Positions 1-8,900 of a stretch of DNA of 19,761 bases are shown here, piece by piece. Position 1 is the first letter of the stretch. Each line of letters opens with the position of its first letter. Source of the stretch: a bacterium. Its GTDB lineage: Bacteria > UBP13 > UBA5359. The position numbers and the translations under genes are program-made. Location of the stretch: NCBI GenBank assembly GCA_028685295.1, contig JAQUEL010000034.1, positions 1 through 19,761 of the forward strand. The letters are read 5' to 3'. Under the pieces are notes generated by a model. The model saw nothing but the letters and a program-made list of their open reading frames with translations. It was not told the origin of the DNA and ran no database searches.

Positions 1-154
1 GATTGCAAATCCTGGCCAATTCGATCTCAGGAGGCAGCCTGTCACCATCCTTCAGTTCTCCTCTGTCGATCAACTGAAGGATATTCTGCTTCACCTGCAG
101 GTAAAGCGGGGCCGGACGGCTGATATCTATATTTAGGCCATTGTTCATTTCCAT
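1..154 (-). CDS. GntR-family transcriptional regulator, 5' part only
   Basis: This is the first 51 codons of a gene that runs off the left edge of the window. The reading frame gives MEMNNGLNIDISRPAPLYLQ and continues with VKQNILQLIDRGELKDGDRL, then PPEIELARICN. The pattern PLYLQVKQ...I..GELKDGDRLPPEIELA is the start of a GntR-type winged-helix DNA-binding domain. The effector domain lies outside the window, so the subfamily cannot be told; a LacI-type sensor as in the regulator at 2070-3122 is possible. Two ATG codons (154 and 148) are candidate starts. Neither has a Shine-Dalgarno site, but a good promoter places transcription initiation almost on the ATG at 154, which suggests a leaderless mRNA. 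It lies 86 bp downstream of the FAD oxidoreductase gene and has its own promoter. Confidence 0.85.
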   Translation of the reverse strand, partial: MEMNNGLNIDISRPAPLYLQVKQNILQLIDRGELKDGDRLPPEIELARICN

Positions 155-190
155 ATTGTATATACTAATACTTATAAAACAACCTGTCAA
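155..190 (-). promoter_or_regulatory. Promoter of the left-edge GntR gene, probably leaderless
   Basis: On the minus strand TTGACA (190-185) and TAGTAT (167-162) are separated by 17 bp. Seven bases separate the -10 from the ATG at 154, so transcription should begin at or next to the start codon. An 8-bp palindrome GTATATAC (158-165) overlaps the -10 and could be an autoregulatory operator. The -35 is a perfect consensus, but the start point is inferred. Confidence 0.55.
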
Positions 191-240
191 GCATTTTTTT
201 AAACAGTTACCGGGCACTGCGGCAGGTGGATCAAATCTTC

Positions 241-2073
241 TCAGCGCATATCCAGAGAGACCAGGGTTACAACCCTGCTGCCCCAGGTTTCCGTAAATAC
301 CAATCTTATACGATCAGTATGCAGCATAGGCGAGAACTCCTCCACACACCTGCGCCGGATATTGTTCTTAACACTTCTTACAGTCTGCCAGTCACCATCT
401 GTAAAAACCTGTATCTTGAAGGCCTTCACCAGGCGTTCAGGGATCCGGGTTATGACGTGATCCCTTTGGTAGAAAAAACTCTCCTGGGTTAGAAAGAGGC
501 GCTCTTCAAGATGACTATCGAATAGCAGCTGCAGCCGCCCTATACGTTGCTTCTCTTTCCAGCTTATCTCCAGCCAGGTATCTTCACCTGCCGGGTTGCT
601 GCTTTTCCAAGAGTGTGAACTCTCTCCCTGCGGACGATTAATGCCGTCCAGCAAATTAGCTGCCTCACATCCTGCAACAGAGGATGAAGCTTTCAAGCTG
701 CCCTGCCGGGCCAGATTACCCCGGCCGGTATCTCTATGCCCCAACAGGTAGACATCATCTTTAAGCAGCATCTCCTGTATAGCCTCTATCTTATCTGCCG
801 CTGCCTGCCTTGGAATCAATCTTTCCCGGCTGCAAACGGCTGCAGCAGTGCCGACTGCCTGTCCCATCAGGGCACAGGTGGCCATGACTCTGGTGCTGGC
901 AAAGGCTATATGACTGGCACTGGCGTTACGCCCGGCTATAAACAGATTCTCTATGTTGCGGCTGTAGAGACTGCGCAGCGGGATTGAATAGAGGGGCACG
1001 GTGGTGTGTGTGCAGGGCCGGCTGGAATTGCCTATTCCTTCTATGGGATGAATATCTATGGGCCAGCCTCCATAGGCTACTTCATCCTCGAAAATACACC
1101 CTTCTTCCAAATCGGACTGCCTCAGCACATAATCTCCCATAAATCTTCTGCTCTCTCGCTTGCCGGGAACCATGCCTACCCACTCCAAAGCCCAGTTCTC
1201 CGCTCCGTGACGGCCGTGATTTTTGATGTGATCCCAAACGCCGTAGAGTATTTTCAGCAACTCATCTTTGATGGCTTCATTATCCTTGATGGTGTCAAAC
1301 TGGCCGCCCCACTCTATCCACCAGTAGCCATAGCGGTAATATCCATGCTCTCGATGCTGCAGGGCTTCATCGCTGGGATAGCTGTAAGCCCAAGCAGGCT
1401 TGACAAAGGGCATAGGACTGCCCATGTCATGGGCCATAAACATCAGAGAGCTTCCCAGAGTATAGCGATCTTCCGTTTCATTGGCCAGACTTTCCCCATA
1501 AACGGCGGCGCTCTCTCTGCCTATAACAAAGTCTGCTCCTGCCTGGGCAGCTATCTGCCCGTCACCGCTGCAATCGGCAAAGAGATCTGCCTGCAGAATG
1601 AATTCTCGCTCGCTGGCCATCTGCCGGGCTCTCACGGCCTTGATGCGACGACCGTTCTCCATTATGGGTTCCAAAGCTAAGGTATTGAGATAAAGCTCCA
1701 GCCGCGGCTCGGCTTTAACGCTTTCATATAACAGCATATCCCACATACTGGGAGACCGCTGGGGATTACGGGCCAGGTCGGCCAGACGCAGCTCTTCTAT
1801 AATGCCCGTTTCCCGGCGAGCCATGCCGTCGAATATATAATCCGCTCCACAAATATGCATTCTGATCTCACTGGAGGAATTGCCTCCCAGCACCGGCCTG
1901 TCCTGTACCAGGGCAGTGCGGCAGCCATGTCTGGCGGCGGCTATAGCGGCACAGACTCCGGCCATGCCTCCGCCTATAACTACCAGATCATATCCTTTTG
2001 GTATCTCCGGCTCTATCAAAATATTATTCTTTCTTGCTCGATCAATATCAGACATCGGTATCTCATCCTTCAT
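241..2073 (-). CDS. FAD-dependent oxidoreductase with discoidin-like C-terminal domain
   Basis: A 610-residue flavoprotein of the FAD-dependent oxidoreductase group (PF12831-like). The Rossmann fold with GGGMAGVCAAIAAARHG is at residues 34-50, a GGNSSSEIRMH motif follows at 63-73, DCSGDG is at 167-172, and the C-terminal FAD-contacting stretch LFIAGRNASASHIAFASTRV is at 377-396. Residues about 455-610 do not belong to the flavin domain. They read like an F5/8-type-C (galactose-binding-like) domain, with ANLLDG, HSWKSS and TWLEISW. No signal peptide is visible, so it should act in the cytoplasm, presumably on a sugar or sugar acid; the substrate is unknown. The start overlaps the stop of the regulator gene upstream by ATGA, which implies translational coupling. 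An internal ATG at 2055 has a better ribosome site (AAGGA), so the product may begin MSDIDRARKN. Family assignment is firm, function open. Confidence 0.85.
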   Translation of the reverse strand: MKDEIPMSDIDRARKNNILIEPEIPKGYDLVVIGGGMAGVCAAIAAARHGCRTALVQDRPVLGGNSSSEIRMHICGADYIFDGMARRETGIIEELRLADLARNPQRSPSMWDMLLYESVKAEPRLELYLNTLALEPIMENGRRIKAVRARQMASEREFILQADLFADCSGDGQIAAQAGADFVIGRESAAVYGESLANETEDRYTLGSSLMFMAHDMGSPMPFVKPAWAYSYPSDEALQHREHGYYRYGYWWIEWGGQFDTIKDNEAIKDELLKILYGVWDHIKNHGRHGAENWALEWVGMVPGKRESRRFMGDYVLRQSDLEEGCIFEDEVAYGGWPIDIHPIEGIGNSSRPCTHTTVPLYSIPLRSLYSRNIENLFIAGRNASASHIAFASTRVMATCALMGQAVGTAAAVCSRERLIPRQAAADKIEAIQEMLLKDDVYLLGHRDTGRGNLARQGSLKASSSVAGCEAANLLDGINRPQGESSHSWKSSNPAGEDTWLEISWKEKQRIGRLQLLFDSHLEERLFLTQESFFYQRDHVITRIPERLVKAFKIQVFTDGDWQTVRSVKNNIRRRCVEEFSPMLHTDRIRLVFTETWGSRVVTLVSLDMR

Positions 2074-3122
2074 TTCCGAAGAAGCATTTTAGTTGATTCC
2101 CTGATCATGAGCTTAGGCTTTATCAATATTCTTTCCTTTTTTTTGCTTTCATCATATTCCAACAGCAACTTCATTCCGGTACGTCCCACCTCTTCCAGTT
2201 GCTGCTTGACAACCGTGAGCGGAACGGACATCTGTTCTGCCAGATCTACTTCATCAAAACCGATAAAGGAGATGTCCTCAGGGTAGGCTATACTGTTTTT
2301 TTGCAACATCTTCAGGGTTGCAATTGTGGCATCATAACCATCTGTCAGCAGTGCCGTGAAACGGGGTCCGTTAAGACGCTTTTCAAGATTACTTACAAGC
2401 GTCGTATAGCCCTCAGTCTCAATACCATATCTTGGGGCTGTTTTCAAAAAGGCGGAATATCTCTCTCTGCCGGAAAAGCTTATAGCCTTTGAGAAATCCG
2501 AATGAACATATAGTATCTGCCTGTGCCCCTGTTTCAGCAGATGTTTCACAGCCGTAAGGATGCCATACTCATTATCACTGCATACTGATTGTAATCCGAG
2601 CCATTTATGATGTGCATCTATTACAACCGTGGGTATGCCCAATTTTTTCACTTTTTTGGTGGCCTCCCGGCTGGGCATCACCAGGAGAAACCCGGATAGC
2701 GAGGGATCCACAACCATGGTATCGAAACTGGAATAAACCTGCAGATCCACCTGACATCCCTTCTCATTGGCTACCGACATTATGCCTTCAACAATCTCCC
2801 TCATAAAGAAAGATGAGGAGAAATCGGCATTAAAATGCACCAGCATGGCAAAACGATGCTTTTCACCTATTCTTTTAAACTTGCCAACCTCTATCTGTTC
2901 GGCAACAAAGGTTCCGTGACGGGGACGCCGGGTAAGCAAGCCTTCACGAACAAGCGCTTTCATAGTCAGTTGAACCGTTTTGTGACATACCGAATACTTT
3001 TCGGCAAGCTGCATAGTTGACGGCAGCTTGCTTCCCGGGCTTATCCGGCCCGATATTATATCGTTCTTTATCTTTTCTTTAAGCTGAACGTAAAGAGGCT
3101 GTCGCTTATTCCTATCTAACAA
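2070..3122 (-). CDS. GntR-LacI hybrid transcriptional regulator (AraR-like architecture)
   Basis: About 350 residues. An N-terminal GntR winged helix (residues about 1-75, QPLYVQLKEKI...GSKLPSTMQLAEKYSVCHKTV) is joined to a LacI-type periplasmic-binding-fold sensor (about 90-345) with LLVMPSREATKKVKKLGIPT, YVHSDFSKA, ALLTDGYDATIATLK and ISFIGFDEVDLAE. The GFDE/LTTV-like region is typical of sugar-sensing LacI proteins, so the ligand is probably a sugar released by the neighbouring hydrolases. The frame can be extended to a TTG at 3161. I chose the TTG at 3122 because the protein then begins MLDRNKRQPLYVQL, as family members do, and a GGGGTAGGA stretch lies just upstream, although its spacing is short. 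There is no ATG near the N-terminus. The 3' end overlaps the FAD oxidoreductase start by four bases. Likely targets are its own promoter and the hydrolase operon upstream. Confidence 0.85.
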   Translation of the reverse strand: MLDRNKRQPLYVQLKEKIKNDIISGRISPGSKLPSTMQLAEKYSVCHKTVQLTMKALVREGLLTRRPRHGTFVAEQIEVGKFKRIGEKHRFAMLVHFNADFSSSFFMREIVEGIMSVANEKGCQVDLQVYSSFDTMVVDPSLSGFLLVMPSREATKKVKKLGIPTVVIDAHHKWLGLQSVCSDNEYGILTAVKHLLKQGHRQILYVHSDFSKAISFSGRERYSAFLKTAPRYGIETEGYTTLVSNLEKRLNGPRFTALLTDGYDATIATLKMLQKNSIAYPEDISFIGFDEVDLAEQMSVPLTVVKQQLEEVGRTGMKLLLEYDESKKKERILIKPKLMIRESTKMLLRK

Positions 3123-3170
3123 ATTCCTACCCCACAAAATCAAGATAGCGCTTGCCCGCAAGGCCGGGCA

Positions 3171-3210
3171 CTATACATATAGTTATACCTTCTATATACA
3201 GAAAGTTCAA
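3171..3210 (-). promoter_or_regulatory. Promoter and candidate operator of the GntR-LacI regulator
   Basis: On the minus strand TTGAAC (3210-3205) and TATAAC (3187-3182) are spaced by 17 bp. A small dyad CTATA-CA-TATAG covers 3171-3182, where transcription should begin, so it may be an operator for self-control. The adjacent CTATATACAG (3192-3201) lies in the spacer. The sites fit consensus moderately. Confidence 0.45.
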
Positions 3211-3248
3211 TTTTTAGTCGCAACGTTATCGGCAATGATATCGAGAGA

Positions 3249-5984
3249 TTACTTCTCATGCCCTTCGGCAACCTTACCCTCGGAAGAAACTATCTCTGTC
3301 TCTATTTGAATTAATTTCATCGCCTGTCCGGGGATAGTGAGCATCATCCCTGCTGCATCAGAAACAATCTCTTTGTTATCTGTAAGATCCGTGAACCTAC
3401 ATTTCAGATTGCGGTTCTTCATGCTGAGAAGAACGCTCTTATCCGTACTTCCCAGGTTGGAAACCACAACCAGATAACTGCTGTCTCTGCTATATATACT
3501 AGCCTTAACTTTGCGCTCTCTTTCGCCGGAGAGCAGCACTGGATTATTCTTATTCCAATAGGCAAACCATTCTGAATGCCTGACGCCAAACTTATCCATA
3601 ATACTCCAGATCCGGCTGATCTTGCCAAGATCATAGGCATTCCACCACATTTCAGGCCTGATAAGGGTATCATGAAGCAGCGTTAATGGTAGAACCGTGT
3701 CAAACATCCATCGCGGCGGTTTTTTGTAGAGAAGCATTTCAGCCGGCACTCCCCAATTCCTGCCGGCAAACTCAGCACAGAAGGCATCGCAAGGCAGGAT
3801 ATCCGATGCATTATCTTCCTTCGGCCTATTAGCGCCCCAGATCAGATCCCAGGCCTCGCCATCCCAGTAAGAATCAGCATAAGCTGTTACAGGAGTAAGC
3901 GCAGCTCCCCAAGCAACATTGGCATTTATATATCCTCCCCTTGATTTCACCACCTGATAAATCCTCTGTGCCATACGGCGTGCAGCCAGTATGGGATAAG
4001 TACCTTTAATACTGCTGCCTTCGGGAGCCCAGTGCATCCCTGGCGTCCAGTAGCCGCAGCCGTGCAAGTAGTTGGTACAAGGCGGATAAGGGACATAGAC
4101 GGCATCAAGATACACTCCATCCACTCCGTATCTATCCATGGTCTCGGCAATGCCGGCGACTATTCTATCCTGCCATTCGCTCTTGCTGCAGTAGCGGTAA
4201 GCATTCTGTTCCAACTGATAGCGGCTCCCCCAGCGAGCCTTGCCGGCCGGTCCAAGAGGTTGACCGGGAGGCTTGTTGAGAACCCTCTCTGCCATTTCAT
4301 CCCATTCAGGCGCCTTATCCGACATTTCAAAACCGAAATAGACCAGGATTTTAATGTTGCGCTTATGCGCTTCTTTTACCAGATTATCAAGGAGCTCCGG
4401 CTTTGAAGCACGGGGATAGCTTTGAATATCCGCCCAGTTCTGGTGGAAGATAATGGTATCGACACCCATTTCCGCCACTCTATCGAGAACACTGATCTCA
4501 ACATCAGTTTGGTACAAACGCACGCCGGTTCCTACAGAGGTGTTCACAAAGGCCCCTCCCTGGCTGAGAAGCCCGCCCGCAGCCGTTTGGCTGCTGTCAT
4601 CTGCCTGTAAAATATTGCTGAAATCGTCATCCAGCAGCAATTTGCCGTTTCCGGCATGCAGTGCCAGCCGTGTTACTATAAAGCCACCGTTGCAGTAGGA
4701 GGACATAAAATCAAAGGGATGAGTTCCCAGCATTATCCGCCCTTTTCCAAGAGAGATTTCAGAATCGAAGAGCCCCTTGAACCCGCTCTTCTCTCCGGCA
4801 GAGCTGCCGTCAATCTGAATTTCAATCTTCTCCCCCCAGGAAAGCTTTATTTCATGGTACCGATTTCTCTCCAGCTTTTTCCTGCCGTTAATAACAAGAA
4901 TCGGCGCTCCGTTTCTATATACTTCATACCGCAGCCCCCGGTCATCTACATTCCAGTATAATCTGGCAACGTCCCCATTACGCAGAACTACGGCAAATAG
5001 CTCCCGACAGTAAGACCATCTGGGCGTATCTCGATTTATTACAGGGTTCAACTCAAATTCGGGCCTGCACTTTATGACCGCTTCGCCTGACATCGGATCG
5101 ATGTTGCCTGAAGCAGGATATGTAAGATTCACAGCGGCCGGCATTTTTTCCATGTTATAGAAGGCACAATGTATCATTTTTTTATGCCTGTCTGCAGGTA
5201 TCGGCTTGACAGGCGTAGCTTGCAGCCCAAAGGAATATGTAACCGGCTGATTAGGAGAGAATGCCTGATCTATCATCCTTATTCGGAGAAGAGTCTCTTT
5301 TTTACCAGGAATCACTTCTATCGCCCGGTTTTTATTAACATTGTACCAATGCTGATCGGATTCCGCCATCCAGCTTATGCCGCCCTCTTCCCAGCCTATC
5401 CAGGCCAATCCCGTATATGGAGCGGCTATCCCTTTAGGCGGAATTGATCTGCCGGCCTTGGGCCAGAAATTGTACAGCTCGGCAATTTCGTTTTTTACCG
5501 GTATATCGAGCGTAACTTTATCCAGCGTCAGTGCTCTTTTAGGAGAGATAGTAAGCTTTATCCAGATAAGGCCGTCATAATGAATATCGGCCTTACCTGT
5601 CAGCCGTAAAACCCTGGATTGGGATTCCGACGACAATGAAACAGAAGAGGGAGTTTTTCTTGTTATGGTAACTTTTGCCCCGCTGAGACGTTGACGCTCT
5701 CCCTCTACCACCACCTGCAAATCTATCGGCCGTGAGAGAATACTGCGGCCAGCCGTAACAATTCGGCAGGGAATTACGCTATCGGTAAAACTATACTGCC
5801 GTGCCCAGGCTTTAACATTTATGCAGGTTGAATCTACGTTAGTCTGCAATGCTGTCCAGGGTGACATGACATCGTTCGTCAAGCCGATTTTTGATCCTAG
5901 CCATGTACTATCTGCAGACACGGAATAGAAACCCAGCAAAGATACCAGGCAAATCCCCGCCATAATCGTTAAAATTCTGCGCAT
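3249..5984 (-). CDS. Secreted glycoside-hydrolase-like TIM-barrel protein with inserted LamG-like domain
   Basis: A 911-residue exported protein. The start at 5984 is chosen because AGGGGG lies six bases upstream and MRRILTIMAGICLVSLLGFY followed by SVSADS is a clear signal peptide. Residues about 70-260 are beta-rich. About 290-460 resemble a laminin-G/concanavalin-A-like module (RYHEIKLSWGEKIEIQIDG, then GRIMLGTHPFDFMSS). The barrel runs from about 495 to 800, with IIFHQNWADIQSYP, ILVYFGFEMSDKAPEWDE, VDGVYLDAVYVPYPPC (Asp622 and Asp627) and DSYWDGEAW. A small beta domain closes the protein. The same landmarks occur in the upstream gene, so the two are paralogues. I associate this barrel with the GH123-related uncharacterised family once called DUF6067, but I could not check that. 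Role: cleavage of an extracellular glycan, substrate unknown. The upstream stop codon sits within its ribosome-binding region, ten bases away, so the genes are co-transcribed. Confidence 0.8.
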   Translation of the reverse strand: MRRILTIMAGICLVSLLGFYSVSADSTWLGSKIGLTNDVMSPWTALQTNVDSTCINVKAWARQYSFTDSVIPCRIVTAGRSILSRPIDLQVVVEGERQRLSGAKVTITRKTPSSVSLSSESQSRVLRLTGKADIHYDGLIWIKLTISPKRALTLDKVTLDIPVKNEIAELYNFWPKAGRSIPPKGIAAPYTGLAWIGWEEGGISWMAESDQHWYNVNKNRAIEVIPGKKETLLRIRMIDQAFSPNQPVTYSFGLQATPVKPIPADRHKKMIHCAFYNMEKMPAAVNLTYPASGNIDPMSGEAVIKCRPEFELNPVINRDTPRWSYCRELFAVVLRNGDVARLYWNVDDRGLRYEVYRNGAPILVINGRKKLERNRYHEIKLSWGEKIEIQIDGSSAGEKSGFKGLFDSEISLGKGRIMLGTHPFDFMSSYCNGGFIVTRLALHAGNGKLLLDDDFSNILQADDSSQTAAGGLLSQGGAFVNTSVGTGVRLYQTDVEISVLDRVAEMGVDTIIFHQNWADIQSYPRASKPELLDNLVKEAHKRNIKILVYFGFEMSDKAPEWDEMAERVLNKPPGQPLGPAGKARWGSRYQLEQNAYRYCSKSEWQDRIVAGIAETMDRYGVDGVYLDAVYVPYPPCTNYLHGCGYWTPGMHWAPEGSSIKGTYPILAARRMAQRIYQVVKSRGGYINANVAWGAALTPVTAYADSYWDGEAWDLIWGANRPKEDNASDILPCDAFCAEFAGRNWGVPAEMLLYKKPPRWMFDTVLPLTLLHDTLIRPEMWWNAYDLGKISRIWSIMDKFGVRHSEWFAYWNKNNPVLLSGERERKVKASIYSRDSSYLVVVSNLGSTDKSVLLSMKNRNLKCRFTDLTDNKEIVSDAAGMMLTIPGQAMKLIQIETEIVSSEGKVAEGHEK

Positions 5985-5994
5985 GTCGTACCCC

Positions 5995-8900
5995 CTACTC
6001 AATAACAAAGAGAGCAAAATCAGCCTCTTCCAGATAGGTTTTAAAAAGATTATTACTAACTGTAGCCCCGGCGCCGGTAAGTACATTGTGAATGCGCCGG
6101 GGAGTAAAGCCATACGCTTTACCTTTTAGCTCCACAGTAATCTCTCCCGGATTGCCAAAATTGGATAGCACCATCAGCACTTTGGAATCCTTCACATAAA
6201 GACTGGCATAAGCATCCGGATGCTCGATAGCCACGTAATCGCCTGAAAGCCAGTATGGAATCCAGCGTGAGCTTTGCGCGCCGAAATCGGCAAATATCTT
6301 CCATATAGCGCCGTACCATTTAGAGCCGACATTCTGAGGCCTGACGGTTACATCGTGCAAAAGAGAGATCGCCATGCCTTCCCGGGCGTTATAGGCTATC
6401 AGTTGTGCCGGCAATCCGATATTCTTTCCCATGAATTCAGCACGAAAAGCCGGTAATGACATTATATTTTTAAACGGGACCTTGCCTCGTGACTGAAGGC
6501 GTCCTGCAATCTGCTCTCCATCCCAGTAAGAGGAGGCAAAGGCCATTACCGGAGTTACAAGACAGCCTGATTGGTGTACATCGACAAAGGCCTCATCGGC
6601 CCGAGCCGCCACATTCAACGCATATATACGCTTCATCATCTCTCTGACGGCAAATATGGGAGCTGTCTGCCGCAACTGCCCTCTGTCATTTACGTATCCA
6701 CAGCCGTGAATAAGCTTGTCACAAGGGAAAGGCACCGCCGTGGAATCCAGATAGACACCGTCAACATCATATTTTTTCAAGGCCTTGGATATAGCATCAA
6801 CCAGGAAGTTGCTCCATATGGAATTATAACAGGCCTTGTATGCTTTTTGCGAAGGAACACGCCTTGCGTAAACGGTTTCATTCGGACGTATTACTTCATT
6901 GCGATAAGCAGCGTATTCCGGAGCCAGGTCCGACAGCTCAAAGCCGAAGTAAAGCATCATCTTCATTTTACGGTCATGTACAGCCTTTACCAATCTTTTG
7001 AGGCCCTCTTCTTCAGCTGTATCCCCATAGCTTTGTATCTCTGTCCAGCTCTCATGAAATACCAATGTCTTATAGCCGTTCTTCTCTGCTGCTTCCAGCA
7101 TACTTTCATTCGCCGACGGTTTGAAAAGAGAGCCCGGTTGTGCATAGCCCTTATTCTCCATACCATAGAAGGCATGGTGACATATCCTATCTTCAAGCCA
7201 TCCGGCGACAGTTGTCTTACGTAACGGCGTAGCTTGCAGCCCGAAGGTAAACGCAACAGGACCTTCCAGAGCTATAGGATGATCGATAATGTTTATTCTT
7301 AACAGAACTCTTTGTCCATCAGGTATGATCTCGATGGCCCGACCGGTATGGAGAAGATTAAAAGCCTCGTCCGATTCCATAAACCATGTCAAGCCGCGCT
7401 CTTCATCACCTAAATGAAGAATCCATTTAAAAGCACTCGCCCAGGCAGCCTTCAATTCACCTGAACCGGATGCCCCTGGCCAGTAATGTAAAAGACCGGC
7501 ATGTTCCGCCTTAAAAGGGATCTCCAGGCTGAGTTTCTGCAGGGGAACTCCTTTGCCGGCAGGAACCAACCTGACATCATAACGGCTCATTCCGTCATAT
7601 TCCAGAGTAGTCTTTATTTCGCAGGATAACTTGCCGCCGTTATGCTTGCCTAGCTGTATATAACGCTCCGGCTTTTCCATAACGACAGACCTGGCAAAAA
7701 CGGTATCTGATGAAGATACACCGGATATCTTCATCTCTACCGGAGCGAACAGCAACTCTTTCCCTGCAGCTTTAATGCTCCTGGGAAGACCACTATCTGC
7801 AAAAGCATAACTTCTGTTAAGAACCCTTAAAGCTCCGCCTTCCCTGAGCAAAGGAGTATAAGGGGGAAGAACCTTGTCTGTTATGCCGGCTCTGCTTCCG
7901 GACCAATCATCAGGATTGGCCACGCTTACAGAGAATTTTTCTTGCATCAACAGTCGATCTTGCTTGTCCAGCGCCCCGGCAAAAAGATGATACTTCCCCG
8001 GGCGACAGCCGGCATTGATTAACCTGCCTGTGCCATGGTATACGTCCCCTTTAAGCGTTAAGGGAACTATGTATTCTTCTACCGTTTTATCGGAGCCTAC
8101 CGGTGCCAAGCTTAATTTAGCTTTGGAAGCCTTTATTGCTGCCGGTACCCATATATCAACGGTCTTCTGAAATTCTTTCTCATCGCATCGGGTAAGACGA
8201 ACAAATATCCGGTTTTCTTTTTTGACAGCTTGCAAATAATTAAAGATCTCTCGTGTGCCGATCTTTCCGATTATATTCAGATTGTATCTGTCGAAATCCG
8301 GAATATCGCCTGCCGGTATTTTTTCAAAGTCACCAGCGTTCAGATCCACCTTTTTTGTGAAGAGTGTTTTTTCATTCTTGCTCAGCTTTATATCGAGAGA
8401 TACCGGTACAAGCGCTTTGCCCGATAGTTCCAGCACGCCGCCCCGTACATCGCCCAGCGATAATACACGTATCCCCTCGCTTCGAGTGAACAGCAAGCGG
8501 TAAAATGCAGATGAATCGGGTATAGCATGGCTCTTAACGGCTCCAAGAGAATAGCGCCGTGTTTTTCCCTGCGTCTTGGTGCAGTACCGACCCAGATTGA
8601 AACTCCATATATCACCGGAGGTTACAGAGATGCCGCCTAATTGATCAAATGGTATCATATACTCTGCTTCCCAGCCAAAGTCCGTTCTACGAGCTGCAAA
8701 AGATACCCTGCCGGACCAACCACTGGTTCCCCCGGCGGTTATCACCTTGCTGTTGACCATTCCGATAAATCTATATACGGCGCCGCCGGGAACCCGCAAA
8801 GCAACCTCGACACTGTTGTCGTCATACCAGGGATTCCGAGGCGGCAGGTCGATAGTCTCATTGTCATAACATCTGAAGGCTATATATATACCCTGCCGGT

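Noticed and set aside
1006-1680. 224-codon open frame on the plus strand
   Set aside because: It is fully antisense to the FAD oxidoreductase, whose frame shows clear family motifs; the plus-strand protein has no recognisable domain.
3123-3161. Upstream TTG start at 3161 for the GntR-LacI regulator
   Set aside because: It would add 13 residues with no family resemblance and has no ribosome site; the TTG at 3122 gives the usual N-terminus. The choice is not certain.
3211-3248. Possible terminator after the LamG-containing hydrolase gene
   Set aside because: Only a four-base stem (GAGA/TCTC) near the stop codon could be found and no T run follows, so it is not called.
5985-6113. N-terminal extension of the LamG-containing hydrolase into the upstream gene
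   Set aside because: It overlaps the end of the preceding hydrolase gene; the ATG at 5984 has a ribosome site and begins a proper signal peptide.
6571-7224. 217-codon open frame on the plus strand
   Set aside because: It is antisense to the barrel region of the secreted hydrolase and has no ribosome site or protein-like motif.
8881-8892. Short TATATATATA run
   Set aside because: It is inside a coding region, too short for a meaningful repeat, and encodes ordinary residues on the minus strand.
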